Assembly (NCBI RefSeq): GCF_036248275.1
Contig: NZ_CP109181.1
Location: forward strand, 7,378,001-7,442,000
DNA: 64,000 bases
Source of the DNA: Streptomyces sp. NBC_01716
GTDB taxonomy: Bacteria; Actinomycetota; Actinomycetes; Streptomycetales; Streptomycetaceae
Direction: 5' to 3'
Under the pieces are notes generated by a model. The model saw only the letters and a list, made by a program, of their open reading frames with translations, ran no database searches and was not told where the DNA came from. Both the position numbers and the translations under genes were made by a program. Position 1 is the stretch's first letter. Every line of letters starts with the position of its first letter. This document shows positions 15,133-23,880 of this stretch, piece by piece.

Positions 15133-15330
15133 ATGTTCACCGGAACCCCCGACCAGATGCGGGCCATGGAGAGGGAAGCCTCCCGCATCGCCGATGCGAT
15201 CGCCGGCCTCATGACCGAACTCGACAGCCTCGCGCCGGGCAGCGTTCGAGTCGCGAACGGGCGCATCACCGGCCTCGGCGTCGCGATCGTCTTCGACGGC
15301 CGCCGCTGGGTCGCCCAACAGCAGCGCTGA
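15133..15330 (+). CDS. Small hypothetical protein
   Basis: A 65-residue protein with taggagat before ATG. Amphipathic N-terminal helix then a beta segment (VRVANGRITGLGVAIVFDG). Located between membrane-protein genes of the transfer-like operon. Unknown. Confidence 0.55.
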   Translation: MFTGTPDQMRAMEREASRIADAIAGLMTELDSLAPGSVRVANGRITGLGVAIVFDGRRWVAQQQR

Positions 15331-15392
15331 CACGCCGCCCCACTCTTACCGCCATCCGCAACCCCGCCTGATCCGAAAGGAAGCCGCCCGTC

Positions 15393-16811
15393 ATGACCAC
15401 CGCCGCCCCGCCTCAGGTGAACGGCCGCCCGCGCCCTGCCGCCCTGCCCGTTGTGGGGGACTGGCGGCCCATCCAGACCACCGGAAACGCCACCGTGTGG
15501 GAGAAGCCCACCCCCCAGCCCGAGCCGGCTGCCGAGCAGGTACCGGCCGTGGACCACGTCGCCCTCGCCGAAGCCGAGGCAATCCGGCAGCGCGCAGCAG
15601 CCGACGCCGAAGCCGCGCGCATCAAGGCCGAAGCTGAGGCCGCCGCTGAGATCAAGGCTTCCGAGATCAAGGCCGAAGCCGATGCTGAGAGGCAGCGGAT
15701 CGCCAACGAGCGGGCCGCGATGAAGCTCGAAACCGACAAGGCCGCGCACGCCAAGCGGCTGGCCACACTCGCCGAAGAGAAGGCCGCGTCCGAGGCCCGC
15801 GCGGCGAAGACCCGCAAGGACGAAGCCGACGAGACGAAGCGCGACGCCGACCGGGCCGACGAGCAGAAGCGCACCGAGAACCTGTGGAAGTGGGGCGCCC
15901 GCTCCATCTACGCCGTCGGCCTTGTCATTGCCGCGCCGGTTCAGTTGCTCCACTTCTGGGACCCGGCGCGGAAGTTCCTCCTTGCGGCACCGATCCTCTT
16001 GGAGGGGCTGGCGCTGGTGCTGGCACTCGGCGCCGCATGGGCTGTTGCGAACCGTCGGGACGCAGCCCCGTACCGGGTCGGCATCATGATCTCCGCAGCC
16101 ATTGCCGCGGCGATCAATATGCATGGCGGGTTGACGAAGCCGGAGATCGGCTTCAACGCCGGCCTCATCGGTGCCATCGCCTCCCTCGGTGGGCCGGTCG
16201 TCCTCATGGCCTACGAGCACGGCAAGGCGCAGAAGGCCGACGGCATCCCTTCGCGGCGCGAGCGCCGGGCCGCGCGAAAGGCCGCGAAGGCAGCCTCCGA
16301 CGCGAGGGAGAAGGCGCAGCGCGACAAGAGGGATGCCGAGCATGCAGCCTCCGCTGCGAAGGCGATCGCCGAGGCTCGCGCGAAGGCCGAGCAGGAGCGT
16401 CGCGACGTCGACCGCAAGGCGAGCCACCCGGACGTGTGGGCCGTCGCCGACGCGATGCGATCCGCCCGCGGCGCGGAGCACGTCACCGAGCAGATCTGGG
16501 CCGACGCCTGGTACCGCGTGACCGGCTCCAAGCACGTCGGCATCACTGCCGACATCGAGGCCCAGACGCGCGCCGCACAGGCCCGCATGAAGGCTGCCAC
16601 AGAGTGCCCGTCAGATGACGGTGCGTCGCAGGTCGGATCCCAAAAGCCCGCACGCCCCAAGAAGGACCCCAACACCCCCGACGGGCGCCGCTTCAACGGC
16701 GGCATCCCGCCCCTCCGTACCCCCGGCGACACCGCCCCGTACCACCCCGTCACCAAGACCCTCGCAGCCGAAACCGCACGCCAGTCCGCAGCATCCAGCG
16801 ACGCCATCTAA
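15393..16811 (+). CDS. DUF2637-type membrane protein with coiled coils (Spd-like)
   Basis: A 472-residue protein. Residues about 50-165 are an Ala/Glu/Lys-rich coiled coil. About 170-285 contain four predicted transmembrane helices (IYAVGLVIAAPVQLL, AAPILLEGLALVLALG, IMISAAIAAAINMHG, AGLIGAIASLGGPVVLMA). A second charged helix and a hydrophilic tail follow. DUF2637 proteins are encoded next to traB on Streptomyces plasmids and integrative elements and are thought to help intramycelial spread. Location two genes before the FtsK/TraB-like gene fits that. Confidence 0.75.
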   Translation: MTTAAPPQVNGRPRPAALPVVGDWRPIQTTGNATVWEKPTPQPEPAAEQVPAVDHVALAEAEAIRQRAAADAEAARIKAEAEAAAEIKASEIKAEADAERQRIANERAAMKLETDKAAHAKRLATLAEEKAASEARAAKTRKDEADETKRDADRADEQKRTENLWKWGARSIYAVGLVIAAPVQLLHFWDPARKFLLAAPILLEGLALVLALGAAWAVANRRDAAPYRVGIMISAAIAAAINMHGGLTKPEIGFNAGLIGAIASLGGPVVLMAYEHGKAQKADGIPSRRERRAARKAAKAASDAREKAQRDKRDAEHAASAAKAIAEARAKAEQERRDVDRKASHPDVWAVADAMRSARGAEHVTEQIWADAWYRVTGSKHVGITADIEAQTRAAQARMKAATECPSDDGASQVGSQKPARPKKDPNTPDGRRFNGGIPPLRTPGDTAPYHPVTKTLAAETARQSAASSDAI

Positions 16812-16835
16812 CCCACCCTCGAAGGAGCCCCCGTC

Positions 16836-17420
16836 ATGTCCCGCATCGTCCGCACGATCGCCCTGTCCGGCGCCGCTGCTGCCGCCCTGTTCGCGTCCGC
16901 CGGTACCGCGTCCGCCACCACCCCCGAGACCGCGACTGTGGCCGTCGAGTCGGCCGTCACCGAGGCGGCCGGAACCCCCGTCACCATGCCCTCCGGGAAG
17001 ACCATCCGCATCACCGGAATGGACTCGGCCGGCTACCAGGCCAACGACTCCCACCGTGCCGCGGTGGTCACCCTCGCCGACAGTCCCGGTGACGGTGTCG
17101 GCAGCGACCTGAGCAGCAGCCCGCAGCCTGGCAACGGATTCGACCCGCGCTACAACACCCCGAACCCGCAGTACGGCACCAACCCGCAGCAGATCCAGAC
17201 CCAGGCCAGCGGCGGGGCGATCAGCGTCACCGTGGCGATCGGCGTGGCCCTGCTCGTCATTGTCATCGTCATGGTCAAGAAGGGCACCGTGAAGGCCCTC
17301 CAGGCGGTGGCGTGCGTCGCCCTCGGCGTCTACCTCGCACCCACGTTCGTCGGCCCGCTGGTCCAGCAGCTCGGCGGCTCGGCCGCAACGAGCCTCGGCA
17401 ACGTATGGGCCGGCTTCTAG
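16836..17420 (+). CDS. Exported membrane protein, Spd-like
   Basis: A 194-residue protein. A signal peptide (IALSGAAAAALFASAGTASA) ends near residue 28. A Pro/Asn/Gln-rich extracellular segment follows, then two C-terminal hydrophobic helices (VTVAIGVALLVIVIVMV and AVACVALGVYLAPTFVG). The layout and position between DUF2637 and the translocase suggest a spread/transfer accessory protein in the envelope. There is no enzymatic motif. Confidence 0.65.
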   Translation: MSRIVRTIALSGAAAAALFASAGTASATTPETATVAVESAVTEAAGTPVTMPSGKTIRITGMDSAGYQANDSHRAAVVTLADSPGDGVGSDLSSSPQPGNGFDPRYNTPNPQYGTNPQQIQTQASGGAISVTVAIGVALLVIVIVMVKKGTVKALQAVACVALGVYLAPTFVGPLVQQLGGSAATSLGNVWAGF

Positions 17421-17483
17421 AAACCCCTGCGGCGGGGCCAGTTGGCCCCGCCGCCCACCCCAACGCGAAAGGACAGTCGGCCA

Positions 17484-19745
17484 GTGGCCATCGAACAGAC
17501 CGAGACCATCGTGGACGCCGAGGTCGTCGAAGAGGGCCGTGTCCGCCGCCTTCAGGGCCACATCGTCGAGAAGGGGCGCCCGCACGCCGCCAAGGCCCGT
17601 AGTGCGCTCACGGACCAGCGGGGCCGGGTGAACGCCCGCATCCGGGCCTGGTTCGCCACGGCGGACATCAACGACCTGAAGCTTGCCGAGCAGGTTGTCG
17701 ACCAGAAGCGGAAGAAGGCGCTGGACGCTGACGATCAGTTGATCCGCGAAGTGGCCCGGCAGCGCGGCCGGCTCACCGAAGCCAAGGTGCGTGCAGCTAC
17801 TCAGCAGCGGGAGTCCACCCCCGAGGTGGATCGGATCAACGGCGAACTCGCCGCCGCCGAGGCCCGGTTGGCCGCACGCGCCGACGAAGGGCCCGCGATT
17901 GCGGTCCTGCCGCCCACCAGCAAGGAACTGGGCAAGGCGCGGTGGGCGAAGAAGGCCACCCGTGCGGCCATAGTCATCGGCGGCGGATACGGCTGGTTGA
18001 ACGGGGTGCTCATCGAACCGTCCCTCGCGCTGTTGAGCCTCGGGGTGGCCCCGTTCGGCTGGTGGTACCTCGCCAGGCCGATCGAGGCTGAGGAAGCGCA
18101 AGGCCTGGCCCTGCCCACGGCGCTGACCTCGACCCCGGCGGCCGTGCAGGGTGCAGTGCCCGCTGGGATGGCCGGCTCTCCAACGGGCGGCCAGGCGTTC
18201 ATGACCGTCGACCAACTGCCCGAGGGCGCCAAGCCGTTCCCCATCCGCAACGCCACGACCCCCGAGCAGCTGGCCCAGTGCGTGCTGCTGGCGGCGCGGG
18301 CTGAGAGCGTGCCGATCGTCGAGGTGTCGGACGTGCAGCGACAGCCGTGGGGCTGGCAGTGCACCGTCCGCGTCAGCGAGGGCACCCCGGAGGCGATCAT
18401 TACCAAGGCGGGTGACCTGGAGACTCGGTTCGACCTGCCCACCAACGGTGTCCGCCCGCAGCCCCTGAAGGCCCGCAGGGCGTGCGCGATCCTCCGCCTT
18501 GTCGAAGGCAATCCGTTCGCCACAGCGCCTGGCCTGCCGTACCGGGCGCCCAAGTCCCTGTCGATCACCGACAAGTTCCGCGTCGGCACCTCCGTTGGCG
18601 GCGACCCGCTCGAACTCTCGCTCGCCGGCGTCATGGGCCTCTGGGTGGCCGCGTCAGGCGGAGGCAAGACCGGCATCCTCCAGGCCCTCGCCGAAGGGGT
18701 CACCGCATGCCGGGACAACATCACCATCGACCTCGACCCGTTCGGTGACGGACTCGAAGACCTTGAAGACGCAGTGAGGATCACCGCCCGCACCAACGAG
18801 CAGATCGAAGCCGTACTCCTGTTCTTCCTGGTCATGGCCAAGGGGCGCGCCCGGCTACGCAAGAAGCTCGGGATGGGCAACAAGTGGAAGGTGAGCCCCG
18901 AGCGCCCTGCCGTCACCATCTTCTTCGACGAGCTTCCGAAGGCCAGCACCCTGGCCAAGCGCCTGTATGCGGACCTGCTCCTCGTGGGCCGGAAGGAGCT
19001 GATCGTCGAGGAGGCGGCGTCGCAGGGCGGCCAAAGTGCCTACCTCGGCGGCAACTACGCGCAGATGGTTGCCTTGCAGGCCATCGGCCCCTGCAAGGTG
19101 GAAGACACCCGCAGCGTCTTCGGTGACGGCTCCGTCAAGGAGGGCTACCTGCCCCACAAGCTGTCCCCGGCAACCGCGACCGACCCGAAGGACGCCGGAC
19201 ACATCTTCATCAAGGGTGTGCCCGGCATGGTGGACGAGCCGATCGAGTACGCGATCCACGAGGCCCCGTCCGCGGTACTGCGGCAGCTCGCGCAGGAGCG
19301 GCTGGAAGCCGGACTTCTCGACCCCGACCAGGACAGCCTGGAAGCGATGCGCGGCGTCGACCTGCCCGAGTACGTCGAGCCCGTGTACGACGTGGAGGGC
19401 AACCTCAAGAAGGAAGCCCCGGTCGAACTCCTCACCTGGGGGCAGCTGCTGCGCTTGTGTGACGCCGAGCCGGCTGCCGGAATGGCGCCCGACACGACTA
19501 TGGCGCTGATCGGGGACGCGGTCGACGTGATGGACAAGCGCGGCGTAGATCGCATGCGCACCGAGGTCCTCGCCGAGGCCCTCGCTGATTACGACCCGGC
19601 CACCTACGGCGCGGTGGACAGCGAGTCCGTGAAGAACCTGCTAGCCGAGGCCGTCGGCAAGCCGGTGCAGCTTGGCGCGTGGGACGGACTGGCGAACCCG
19701 CGCGGGTTCAAACGGGACGACCTAGCAGTCCACCTACGCCCGTAA
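17484..19745 (+). CDS. FtsK/SpoIIIE-type DNA translocase (TraB-like)
   Basis: A 753-residue protein starting at GTG 17484, with gaaagga upstream. It has an N-terminal coiled-coil region and a hydrophobic stretch at about residues 155-195 that could anchor it in the membrane. The ATPase core has Walker A AASGGGKT at 389-396 and Walker B TIFFDE near 477-482. The C-terminus (about 670-753) resembles a winged helix. TraB proteins of Streptomyces plasmids pump double-stranded DNA between hyphae as hexamers and bind short repeats through that winged helix. Length, operon context and the repeat-rich site directly downstream support this role. A packaging or segregation role is less likely but not excluded. 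Confidence 0.85.
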   Translation: MAIEQTETIVDAEVVEEGRVRRLQGHIVEKGRPHAAKARSALTDQRGRVNARIRAWFATADINDLKLAEQVVDQKRKKALDADDQLIREVARQRGRLTEAKVRAATQQRESTPEVDRINGELAAAEARLAARADEGPAIAVLPPTSKELGKARWAKKATRAAIVIGGGYGWLNGVLIEPSLALLSLGVAPFGWWYLARPIEAEEAQGLALPTALTSTPAAVQGAVPAGMAGSPTGGQAFMTVDQLPEGAKPFPIRNATTPEQLAQCVLLAARAESVPIVEVSDVQRQPWGWQCTVRVSEGTPEAIITKAGDLETRFDLPTNGVRPQPLKARRACAILRLVEGNPFATAPGLPYRAPKSLSITDKFRVGTSVGGDPLELSLAGVMGLWVAASGGGKTGILQALAEGVTACRDNITIDLDPFGDGLEDLEDAVRITARTNEQIEAVLLFFLVMAKGRARLRKKLGMGNKWKVSPERPAVTIFFDELPKASTLAKRLYADLLLVGRKELIVEEAASQGGQSAYLGGNYAQMVALQAIGPCKVEDTRSVFGDGSVKEGYLPHKLSPATATDPKDAGHIFIKGVPGMVDEPIEYAIHEAPSAVLRQLAQERLEAGLLDPDQDSLEAMRGVDLPEYVEPVYDVEGNLKKEAPVELLTWGQLLRLCDAEPAAGMAPDTTMALIGDAVDVMDKRGVDRMRTEVLAEALADYDPATYGAVDSESVKNLLAEAVGKPVQLGAWDGLANPRGFKRDDLAVHLRP

Positions 19746-19913
19746 TGGCCCGCTTGTCGCCTTGCTAGTGCCTGCTAGCCGCTTCGTTTCCGCAGGTCAC
19801 AGCAGCTACCCGGCTTGCTGGGCAACCGCTATGGCGGCGCTCGATAGCGACGTCATAGCGGATCGCCTAGCGGCCGTGACCTGCGGCTTCTCCATCAGTA
19901 GCGGCACCTAGCA
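19641..19913. repeat. CTAG/TAGCG repeat cluster inside an 11-bp inverted repeat: candidate transfer (clt-like) site
   Basis: The gene-free interval 19746-19969 after the translocase holds TGCTAG at 19763 and 19773, CGCTAT at 19827, ATAGCG at 19844 and 19855, CTAGCG at 19867, GTAGCG at 19898 and CTAGC at 19909. Two more CTAGC lie in the gene end (19641, 19722). CCGCAGGTCAC (19790-19800) and GTGACCTGCGG (19876-19886) are exact reverse complements bracketing the centre. Cis-acting transfer loci of Streptomyces plasmids are repeat-rich and lie next to traB, hence the call. An origin or regulatory role is the alternative. Confidence 0.5.
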
Positions 19914-19969
19914 CCCCCGCAAACCAACACATAACAACCCCGTGATCCAACACCTCGAAGGAGATCGTC

Positions 19970-20380
19970 ATGCCCAAAACCGAGTACAAGCGCACCCGCA
20001 AGGACGCGCAGAAGGCGTCCCGCGAGCTGAAGAAGGGCGACGTCGTGTACATCGTGTACGACATTGCGAACGACCGGATCCCCTACGAGGACGCGCAGCT
20101 TTACAGCGCCTTGCGGATCACGGGCGACCACCCGCTGCTCGGTGGCGCGATGATCGGCGGCCAGTCCGTCGAGTCGCTAGTCCTCAACTACGGCCCCGTC
20201 TACACCCAGCCGCCCAAGGGGATCCGGAACGTCGCGACCCCCGGCGCGCAGGTGGGCGGGCCGCTTCCTGACGGTTACGAGGGTGTTCTCGACGAGGCGG
20301 AGATCCGTGGCCTGGAGAAGCAGGTCGCGGACGGCAGCGATCCCCGCAAGCGCCGTTCGCTCCGCGGCTGGCGCATCTGA
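19970..20380 (+). CDS. Hypothetical protein
   Basis: A 136-residue protein with gaaggag before ATG. Basic N-terminus (KTEYKRTRKDAQKASRELKKGD) followed by a beta-rich region (VVYIVYDIANDRIPYED) and a basic C-terminus. Could bind nucleic acid. First gene after the candidate transfer site. Confidence 0.55.
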   Translation: MPKTEYKRTRKDAQKASRELKKGDVVYIVYDIANDRIPYEDAQLYSALRITGDHPLLGGAMIGGQSVESLVLNYGPVYTQPPKGIRNVATPGAQVGGPLPDGYEGVLDEAEIRGLEKQVADGSDPRKRRSLRGWRI

Positions 20381-20399
20381 CAACGATCAAGGAGACCTC

Positions 20400-20591
20400 A
20401 TGCCCGACCTGAAGATCACCCACCAGTCCGTGCGCGACTACATCGCCGCGAAGAAGCGCGGAGACCGCGCCACCACTGACCGAATCGTCGCCGAGGTGAC
20501 GGCCCGCTTCGAGACCCGCACCACCGACGGCAGCGAGGCCACTGAACTACTCGAAGCCACCATGGCAGTCCGCTTCGGCGAAGGGACCTGA
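20400..20591 (+). CDS. Small helical hypothetical protein
   Basis: A 63-residue protein with aaggaga before ATG. The YIAAKKRGD segment resembles YLAAKRSGN of the 14168-14368 protein, and the two are similar in length and helical content. Unknown function. Confidence 0.5.
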   Translation: MPDLKITHQSVRDYIAAKKRGDRATTDRIVAEVTARFETRTTDGSEATELLEATMAVRFGEGT

Positions 20592-20595
20592 ACCG

Positions 20596-20781
20596 ATGTC
20601 AGATGCCCAGCTCTTCGAAACCGCAGTCCGCGATGCCGTAGTAGTCCTCAAGCTCATGCAGGACGACGTCTTCACCGGCCCCGCCTACACAACGGCCGAC
20701 CTCAGCACCGAGAAGGCGCAGGCCGCCGGCTGGACCTTCAAGCAGATCGAAGCCGAAGCCGAACGGCGCGTCGCCAAGTAA
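20596..20781 (+). CDS. Small hypothetical protein
   Basis: A 61-residue acidic helical protein placed four bases after the previous stop, so probably coupled. Contains QAAGWTFKQIEAEAERR. A CGCCTGG/CCAGGCG hairpin follows at about 20801-20822. Confidence 0.5.
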   Translation: MSDAQLFETAVRDAVVVLKLMQDDVFTGPAYTTADLSTEKAQAAGWTFKQIEAEAERRVAK

Positions 20782-20863
20782 CTGAACCGGGGGCGCTCCC
20801 CACGCCTGGACAACACCAGGCGCCACTTCCGCCAGTCCACATCAAAGCGCAGGAGTGACCGCG

Positions 20864-21022
20864 ATGACCAGTACGAACCGAGACCAACTGCTTGCCGAGG
20901 CCCGCCGAACATGGAAGGCGTTCCAGCTTTCCGGCACTGACGAGGACTACAAGGCGGCGCAGAAAACCAGTGAAACCGCCCGCGAGGTAGGCGTGACGCT
21001 CGCCGAGATCGTCGCCGAATAA
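20864..21022 (+). CDS. 52-residue hypothetical protein
   Basis: Short frame with aggag 15 bases before ATG. Sequence LLAEARRTWKAFQLSGTDED followed by an amphipathic helix ending LAEIVAE. Coding bias matches neighbours, and it is followed directly by a strong hairpin. Confidence 0.5.
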   Translation: MTSTNRDQLLAEARRTWKAFQLSGTDEDYKAAQKTSETAREVGVTLAEIVAE

Positions 21023-21027
21023 CAGCC

Positions 21028-21067
21028 GGGGCGCCCCTCCCAGCCTGGCAGCAGTCAGGGGCGCCCC
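21028..21067 (+). terminator. GC-rich hairpin terminator
   Basis: GGGGCGCCCCT (21028-21038) pairs with AGGGGCGCCCC (21057-21067), 18-nt loop, no T-run. It closes the 19970-21022 gene group. Confidence 0.6.
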
Positions 21068-21106
21068 ACCCCACCCACCACCCAAAAGCAGCAGGAGGAC
21101 TCTGAG

Positions 21107-21589
21107 ATGACCACGGCCACCGCCGTCAAAGCAAGACCACCCACCGCGGCGCCGGTGCTCGACCTGGACGCACGGCTCGCCATAGCCGCCGCCACCATGA
21201 CCGTGCGCCTCCAGGAAGCCGAGCTCGCACACGCAGTCGACGCCCGGCACCCCGAGACCGTCCTCAACTACGCGGACATCATCCGCCTCACCCCGACCAC
21301 CACCGGCAACCCGGTTGCGGAACTCCTCCAGCGAGCCCAGCGGCGAATCCTCCGCCCCGGCGGCTGGTCCCGCGACACCGGCACCAACGGCCGCGGCGGC
21401 GTCTGCCTCGAATACGCCATCCAAGCCGAAGCCCGCAACGGCCGCGACGAACAGGAAGCCCGCATCCTCGTCCGCCAAGCCATCGGCAGCGGCGACCCCA
21501 TCACCCACACCAACCGGCGCCTCACCCAGGCGCAGGCCGGCCAACTCCTCGGCCAAGCCGCGGCGCTGGCCGTTCACTGCAACCTCTGA
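21107..21589 (+). CDS. DUF6197 family protein
   Basis: A 160-residue protein with LLQRAQRRILRPGGWSRD followed by GRGGVCLEYAIQAEA, the conserved block of DUF6197, a Streptomyces mobile-element family of unknown function. Usual length for the family. Confidence 0.7.
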   Translation: MTTATAVKARPPTAAPVLDLDARLAIAAATMTVRLQEAELAHAVDARHPETVLNYADIIRLTPTTTGNPVAELLQRAQRRILRPGGWSRDTGTNGRGGVCLEYAIQAEARNGRDEQEARILVRQAIGSGDPITHTNRRLTQAQAGQLLGQAAALAVHCNL

Positions 21590-21603
21590 CCGAAGGGAAC
21601 GAC

Positions 21604-21810
21604 ATGCTCAACAGCCTGTTCAAGCGCCGCCACGCCCCGCAGTCGATCGACCTCGATGTCCCCGTTGACGTTGAAGCGGCCAAGAAGGCCGCCGCGCTCG
21701 TCAATGCCGGTGACGTCGACGGGGCGAGCGCCATCTGCGCAGACACCGCCAACCCGCGGGCCACCGCCTTCGCGGCCTTCCGGTGGATCGACACCGAGGA
21801 GGGCGGCTGA
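21604..21810 (+). CDS. Small hypothetical protein
   Basis: A 68-residue protein with gaagggaa upstream. Basic start (LFKRRHAP), then an acidic helical portion. Linked to the next gene by a single base. Unknown. Confidence 0.5.
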   Translation: MLNSLFKRRHAPQSIDLDVPVDVEAAKKAAALVNAGDVDGASAICADTANPRATAFAAFRWIDTEEGG

Positions 21811-21811
21811 C

Positions 21812-22156
21812 ATGAGCCCTTGGGTCGGCAGCATGCCAACGTCGCACCTCAACGACCGCCAGATCCGCCCGATCCAGTTCCGGAAGTGGGCCGACGCTCA
21901 CCGTCAGTTCGCCCGCGGCAAGGACCGGAAGACGGTCGACGCGTACAAGGCGTTGATCTCAAAGGAAGGACTCCGTGAGCCCATCCTGATCGGAGTCTCG
22001 GACCGGGACGAGGCCCTGTATGTCGGCGACGGGCATCACCGGGCCGTCGCACTCATGGAGCTCGGCGCGAACGAGTTCCCGTTCCACTGGTACTGGATCC
22101 GATCCTTCGGGGTGCGCGTGGAGCGCGAGCCGTTCCCGAAACACCTGCTGCGGTAG
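21812..22156 (+). CDS. ParB/sulfiredoxin-like domain protein
   Basis: A 114-residue protein with the layout of a stand-alone ParB N-terminal/Srx-like domain: EGLREPILIGVSDRD, then the nucleotide-site motif YVGDGHHRAVALMELG (compare the GxxHR of ParB/Srx folds). No HTH is present, so it is not a complete ParB. Such small proteins are common on phages. CTP binding or a protein-modifying role is possible but untested. Confidence 0.65.
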   Translation: MSPWVGSMPTSHLNDRQIRPIQFRKWADAHRQFARGKDRKTVDAYKALISKEGLREPILIGVSDRDEALYVGDGHHRAVALMELGANEFPFHWYWIRSFGVRVEREPFPKHLLR

Positions 22157-22158
22157 CC

Positions 22159-22608
22159 GTGTACGGCTTACGCGTGTACGTCCCAGAGCGGTCGTCGTCC
22201 ACGCCCGTCGCCGACTTCACGTGCCGCTGTGGAGAGAAGCGGCGGGCCCGCGGCGGCAGTGAGATAGTGGCGCTCACCGCCCACGCCGGCGCCCACCGCG
22301 AAACCTGCGCGGCGATCGATCCCCGGGCCTGCGAGCACTGCGGCATCGCCACCCGGCTGCTGTCGAACGGGCAGAACGGCTACCCGGCGCACAAGGAATG
22401 CCGCGAGGCGTGGGAGACCCGGAAGCCCGAGATGCGGCGGCGCGAGAAAGCCGCCGAACGCATCAAGAAGATCGAGAAGTCGTGGTACAAGGCCCGGATG
22501 CTGCGCGAACAGCTCACCCGCGACGGCTACGCGGCCGATGTCATTGACGCACTCATCTCCGGCGGTGCACTACCCGACCCGGAGGTGGAGGTTGAGGACG
22601 AGGACTGA
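22159..22608 (+). CDS. Zinc-finger-like protein with basic coiled coil
   Basis: A 149-residue protein, GTG start. FTCRCGEKRRA plus HAGAHRETC and CEHCGIATRLL could form two zinc sites. A Lys/Arg/Glu helix (RREKAAERIKKIEKSWYKARML) and an acidic C-terminus follow. Possibly nucleic-acid binding. No named family. Confidence 0.55.
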   Translation: MYGLRVYVPERSSSTPVADFTCRCGEKRRARGGSEIVALTAHAGAHRETCAAIDPRACEHCGIATRLLSNGQNGYPAHKECREAWETRKPEMRRREKAAERIKKIEKSWYKARMLREQLTRDGYAADVIDALISGGALPDPEVEVEDED

Positions 22609-22620
22609 ATTTACGCCCGC

Positions 22621-22650
22621 ACGGCCCTGGCCGGTCAAAGCCAGGGCCGT
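22621..22650 (+). terminator. Hairpin terminator
   Basis: A perfect 11-bp stem ACGGCCCTGGC / GCCAGGGCCGT with an 8-nt loop, just after the 22159-22608 gene. Confidence 0.7.
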
Positions 22651-22704
22651 TGCCGTACCCGATAGACCGGACAAGACCGGCTCGCGAACAGGAAGATGGA
22701 ACCC

Positions 22705-23427
22705 ATGACCACAGTAAGTGACCGCACGATCACCACGGGCATCGCCACCCGCGAGGGCACCGCGCTCGACAACGCCGACGCCGCCAAGGTGTACGTACTC
22801 GCCGACGGAACGGTCGGGGCCGCGGTGGTGGACGGCGTCGGCCACGGCCCGCACACCTCCGCCACCGCGCCGCTCCTTGCCGAGGTCGCAGCCCGCCTGG
22901 CCGCACGCCGCGGCCCGCTCGCCGGCATCCTCGGCGCCGCCGAACTCGTGGCAGACGAAGGAGCGGACGGCGAAGAAGCCGACGCCGTCGCCGTCGCCGT
23001 GATCCTCCGCCCGGGAGGACGGCAGGCACGCGCCGCGTGGGTGGGCGACTGCCGCGCCTACGGCTGGGACGGCACCCGCCTGGAGCTGTTCACGACCGAT
23101 CAGACGATGGGTCAGTGGGCGCGCATCCACGGCGACGTTCCCATCGAGGTCGCCGCCCATCACGACTCCTGGGTGCGCGTCAGTCTCAGCCAGGCCACCG
23201 TCGCCACCGTGGGCGAAGTCGGCATCGACGACCGCCTGCTCCTACTCACCAGCGACGGCGTCCACGACCAGATCGAGCCCGACGTCATGAAGAACCTGGT
23301 ACGCGAGCACGCCGACCGGCCGCAGGCCCTGGCCGACGCCCTTGTAGCCGCAGCGCAGGCCGATGAAGAGGGATACCGTGACGATGCGACCGTGGTGGTC
23401 ATCCGAACCCTGAAGGTCACACCATGA
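22705..23427 (+). CDS. PP2C-type protein phosphatase
   Basis: A 240-residue single-domain PP2C (PPM) serine/threonine phosphatase. Metal-binding motifs are visible in order: VVDGVGHG (first Asp), AWVGDCRAYGW, LLTSDGVHDQ and the terminal RDDATVVVIR. ATG 22705 is chosen because the alternative ATG 22696 overlaps the ribosome-binding site (aggaag). There are no sensory or membrane domains, so it presumably acts in the cytoplasm, perhaps reversing host Ser/Thr kinase signals. Its substrate is unknown. The stop overlaps the next ATG. Confidence 0.8.
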   Translation: MTTVSDRTITTGIATREGTALDNADAAKVYVLADGTVGAAVVDGVGHGPHTSATAPLLAEVAARLAARRGPLAGILGAAELVADEGADGEEADAVAVAVILRPGGRQARAAWVGDCRAYGWDGTRLELFTTDQTMGQWARIHGDVPIEVAAHHDSWVRVSLSQATVATVGEVGIDDRLLLLTSDGVHDQIEPDVMKNLVREHADRPQALADALVAAAQADEEGYRDDATVVVIRTLKVTP

Positions 23428-23855
23428 CCGCAGAGAGGGCTTGGGCCTGGCGGATCACCGACCAGACCCGAGACCGCACGCGCCTGGCGGCCGGATACAC
23501 GGCGACGGATGCTTCCCTGCGCGAGTGGGACGTCGCCAAACAGATCATAGAAGCGAACCGTCAAGCGCGCCCGGACCTTGGCGACGTGCACGTCCTTCTA
23601 TGGACGAAGGACAGCCTGCTTCCCAAGGGATGGCCGGTTCCATGGGAATCCGACCGAGACCCCCACGGCGACGATCGCGCACCCTCCGATGTCGCACTCT
23701 TCTCCTACGCCCAACCGCCCAACGAAGATCCAGCCGCCCGTGCCCGAGCTGACGCTCTATCTGCCGCGCTCAACCGGCACGACGAGGCCCGCGCCCGCAT
23801 CAGCATCCAGACCGGCGAGAACGTCGCCGCCAAGCTCGATGCCGAGAGGAGCTGA
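23424..23855 (+). CDS. Hypothetical protein coupled to PP2C gene
   Basis: A 143-residue protein starting in an ATGA overlap with the phosphatase, so probably cotranslated and functionally linked. WAWRITDQTRDRTR is followed by VHVLLWTKDSLLPKGWPVPW and a helical tail. No domain recognised. Confidence 0.55.
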   Translation: MTAERAWAWRITDQTRDRTRLAAGYTATDASLREWDVAKQIIEANRQARPDLGDVHVLLWTKDSLLPKGWPVPWESDRDPHGDDRAPSDVALFSYAQPPNEDPAARARADALSAALNRHDEARARISIQTGENVAAKLDAERS

Positions 23856-23880
23856 CAGCGGCCACCACTCAACGCACAGT

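Noticed and set aside
16611..18215. 534-codon minus-strand frame across the Spd-like and translocase genes
   Set aside because: Antisense Gly/Arg-rich composition, no domain and no ribosome-binding site; plus-strand genes have signal peptide and transmembrane features.
4110..22583. GACCCGGA octamers at 4110, 12591 and 22576 as TraB recognition sites
   Set aside because: Single scattered copies inside coding genes, not a cluster; such octamers arise often in GC-rich DNA.
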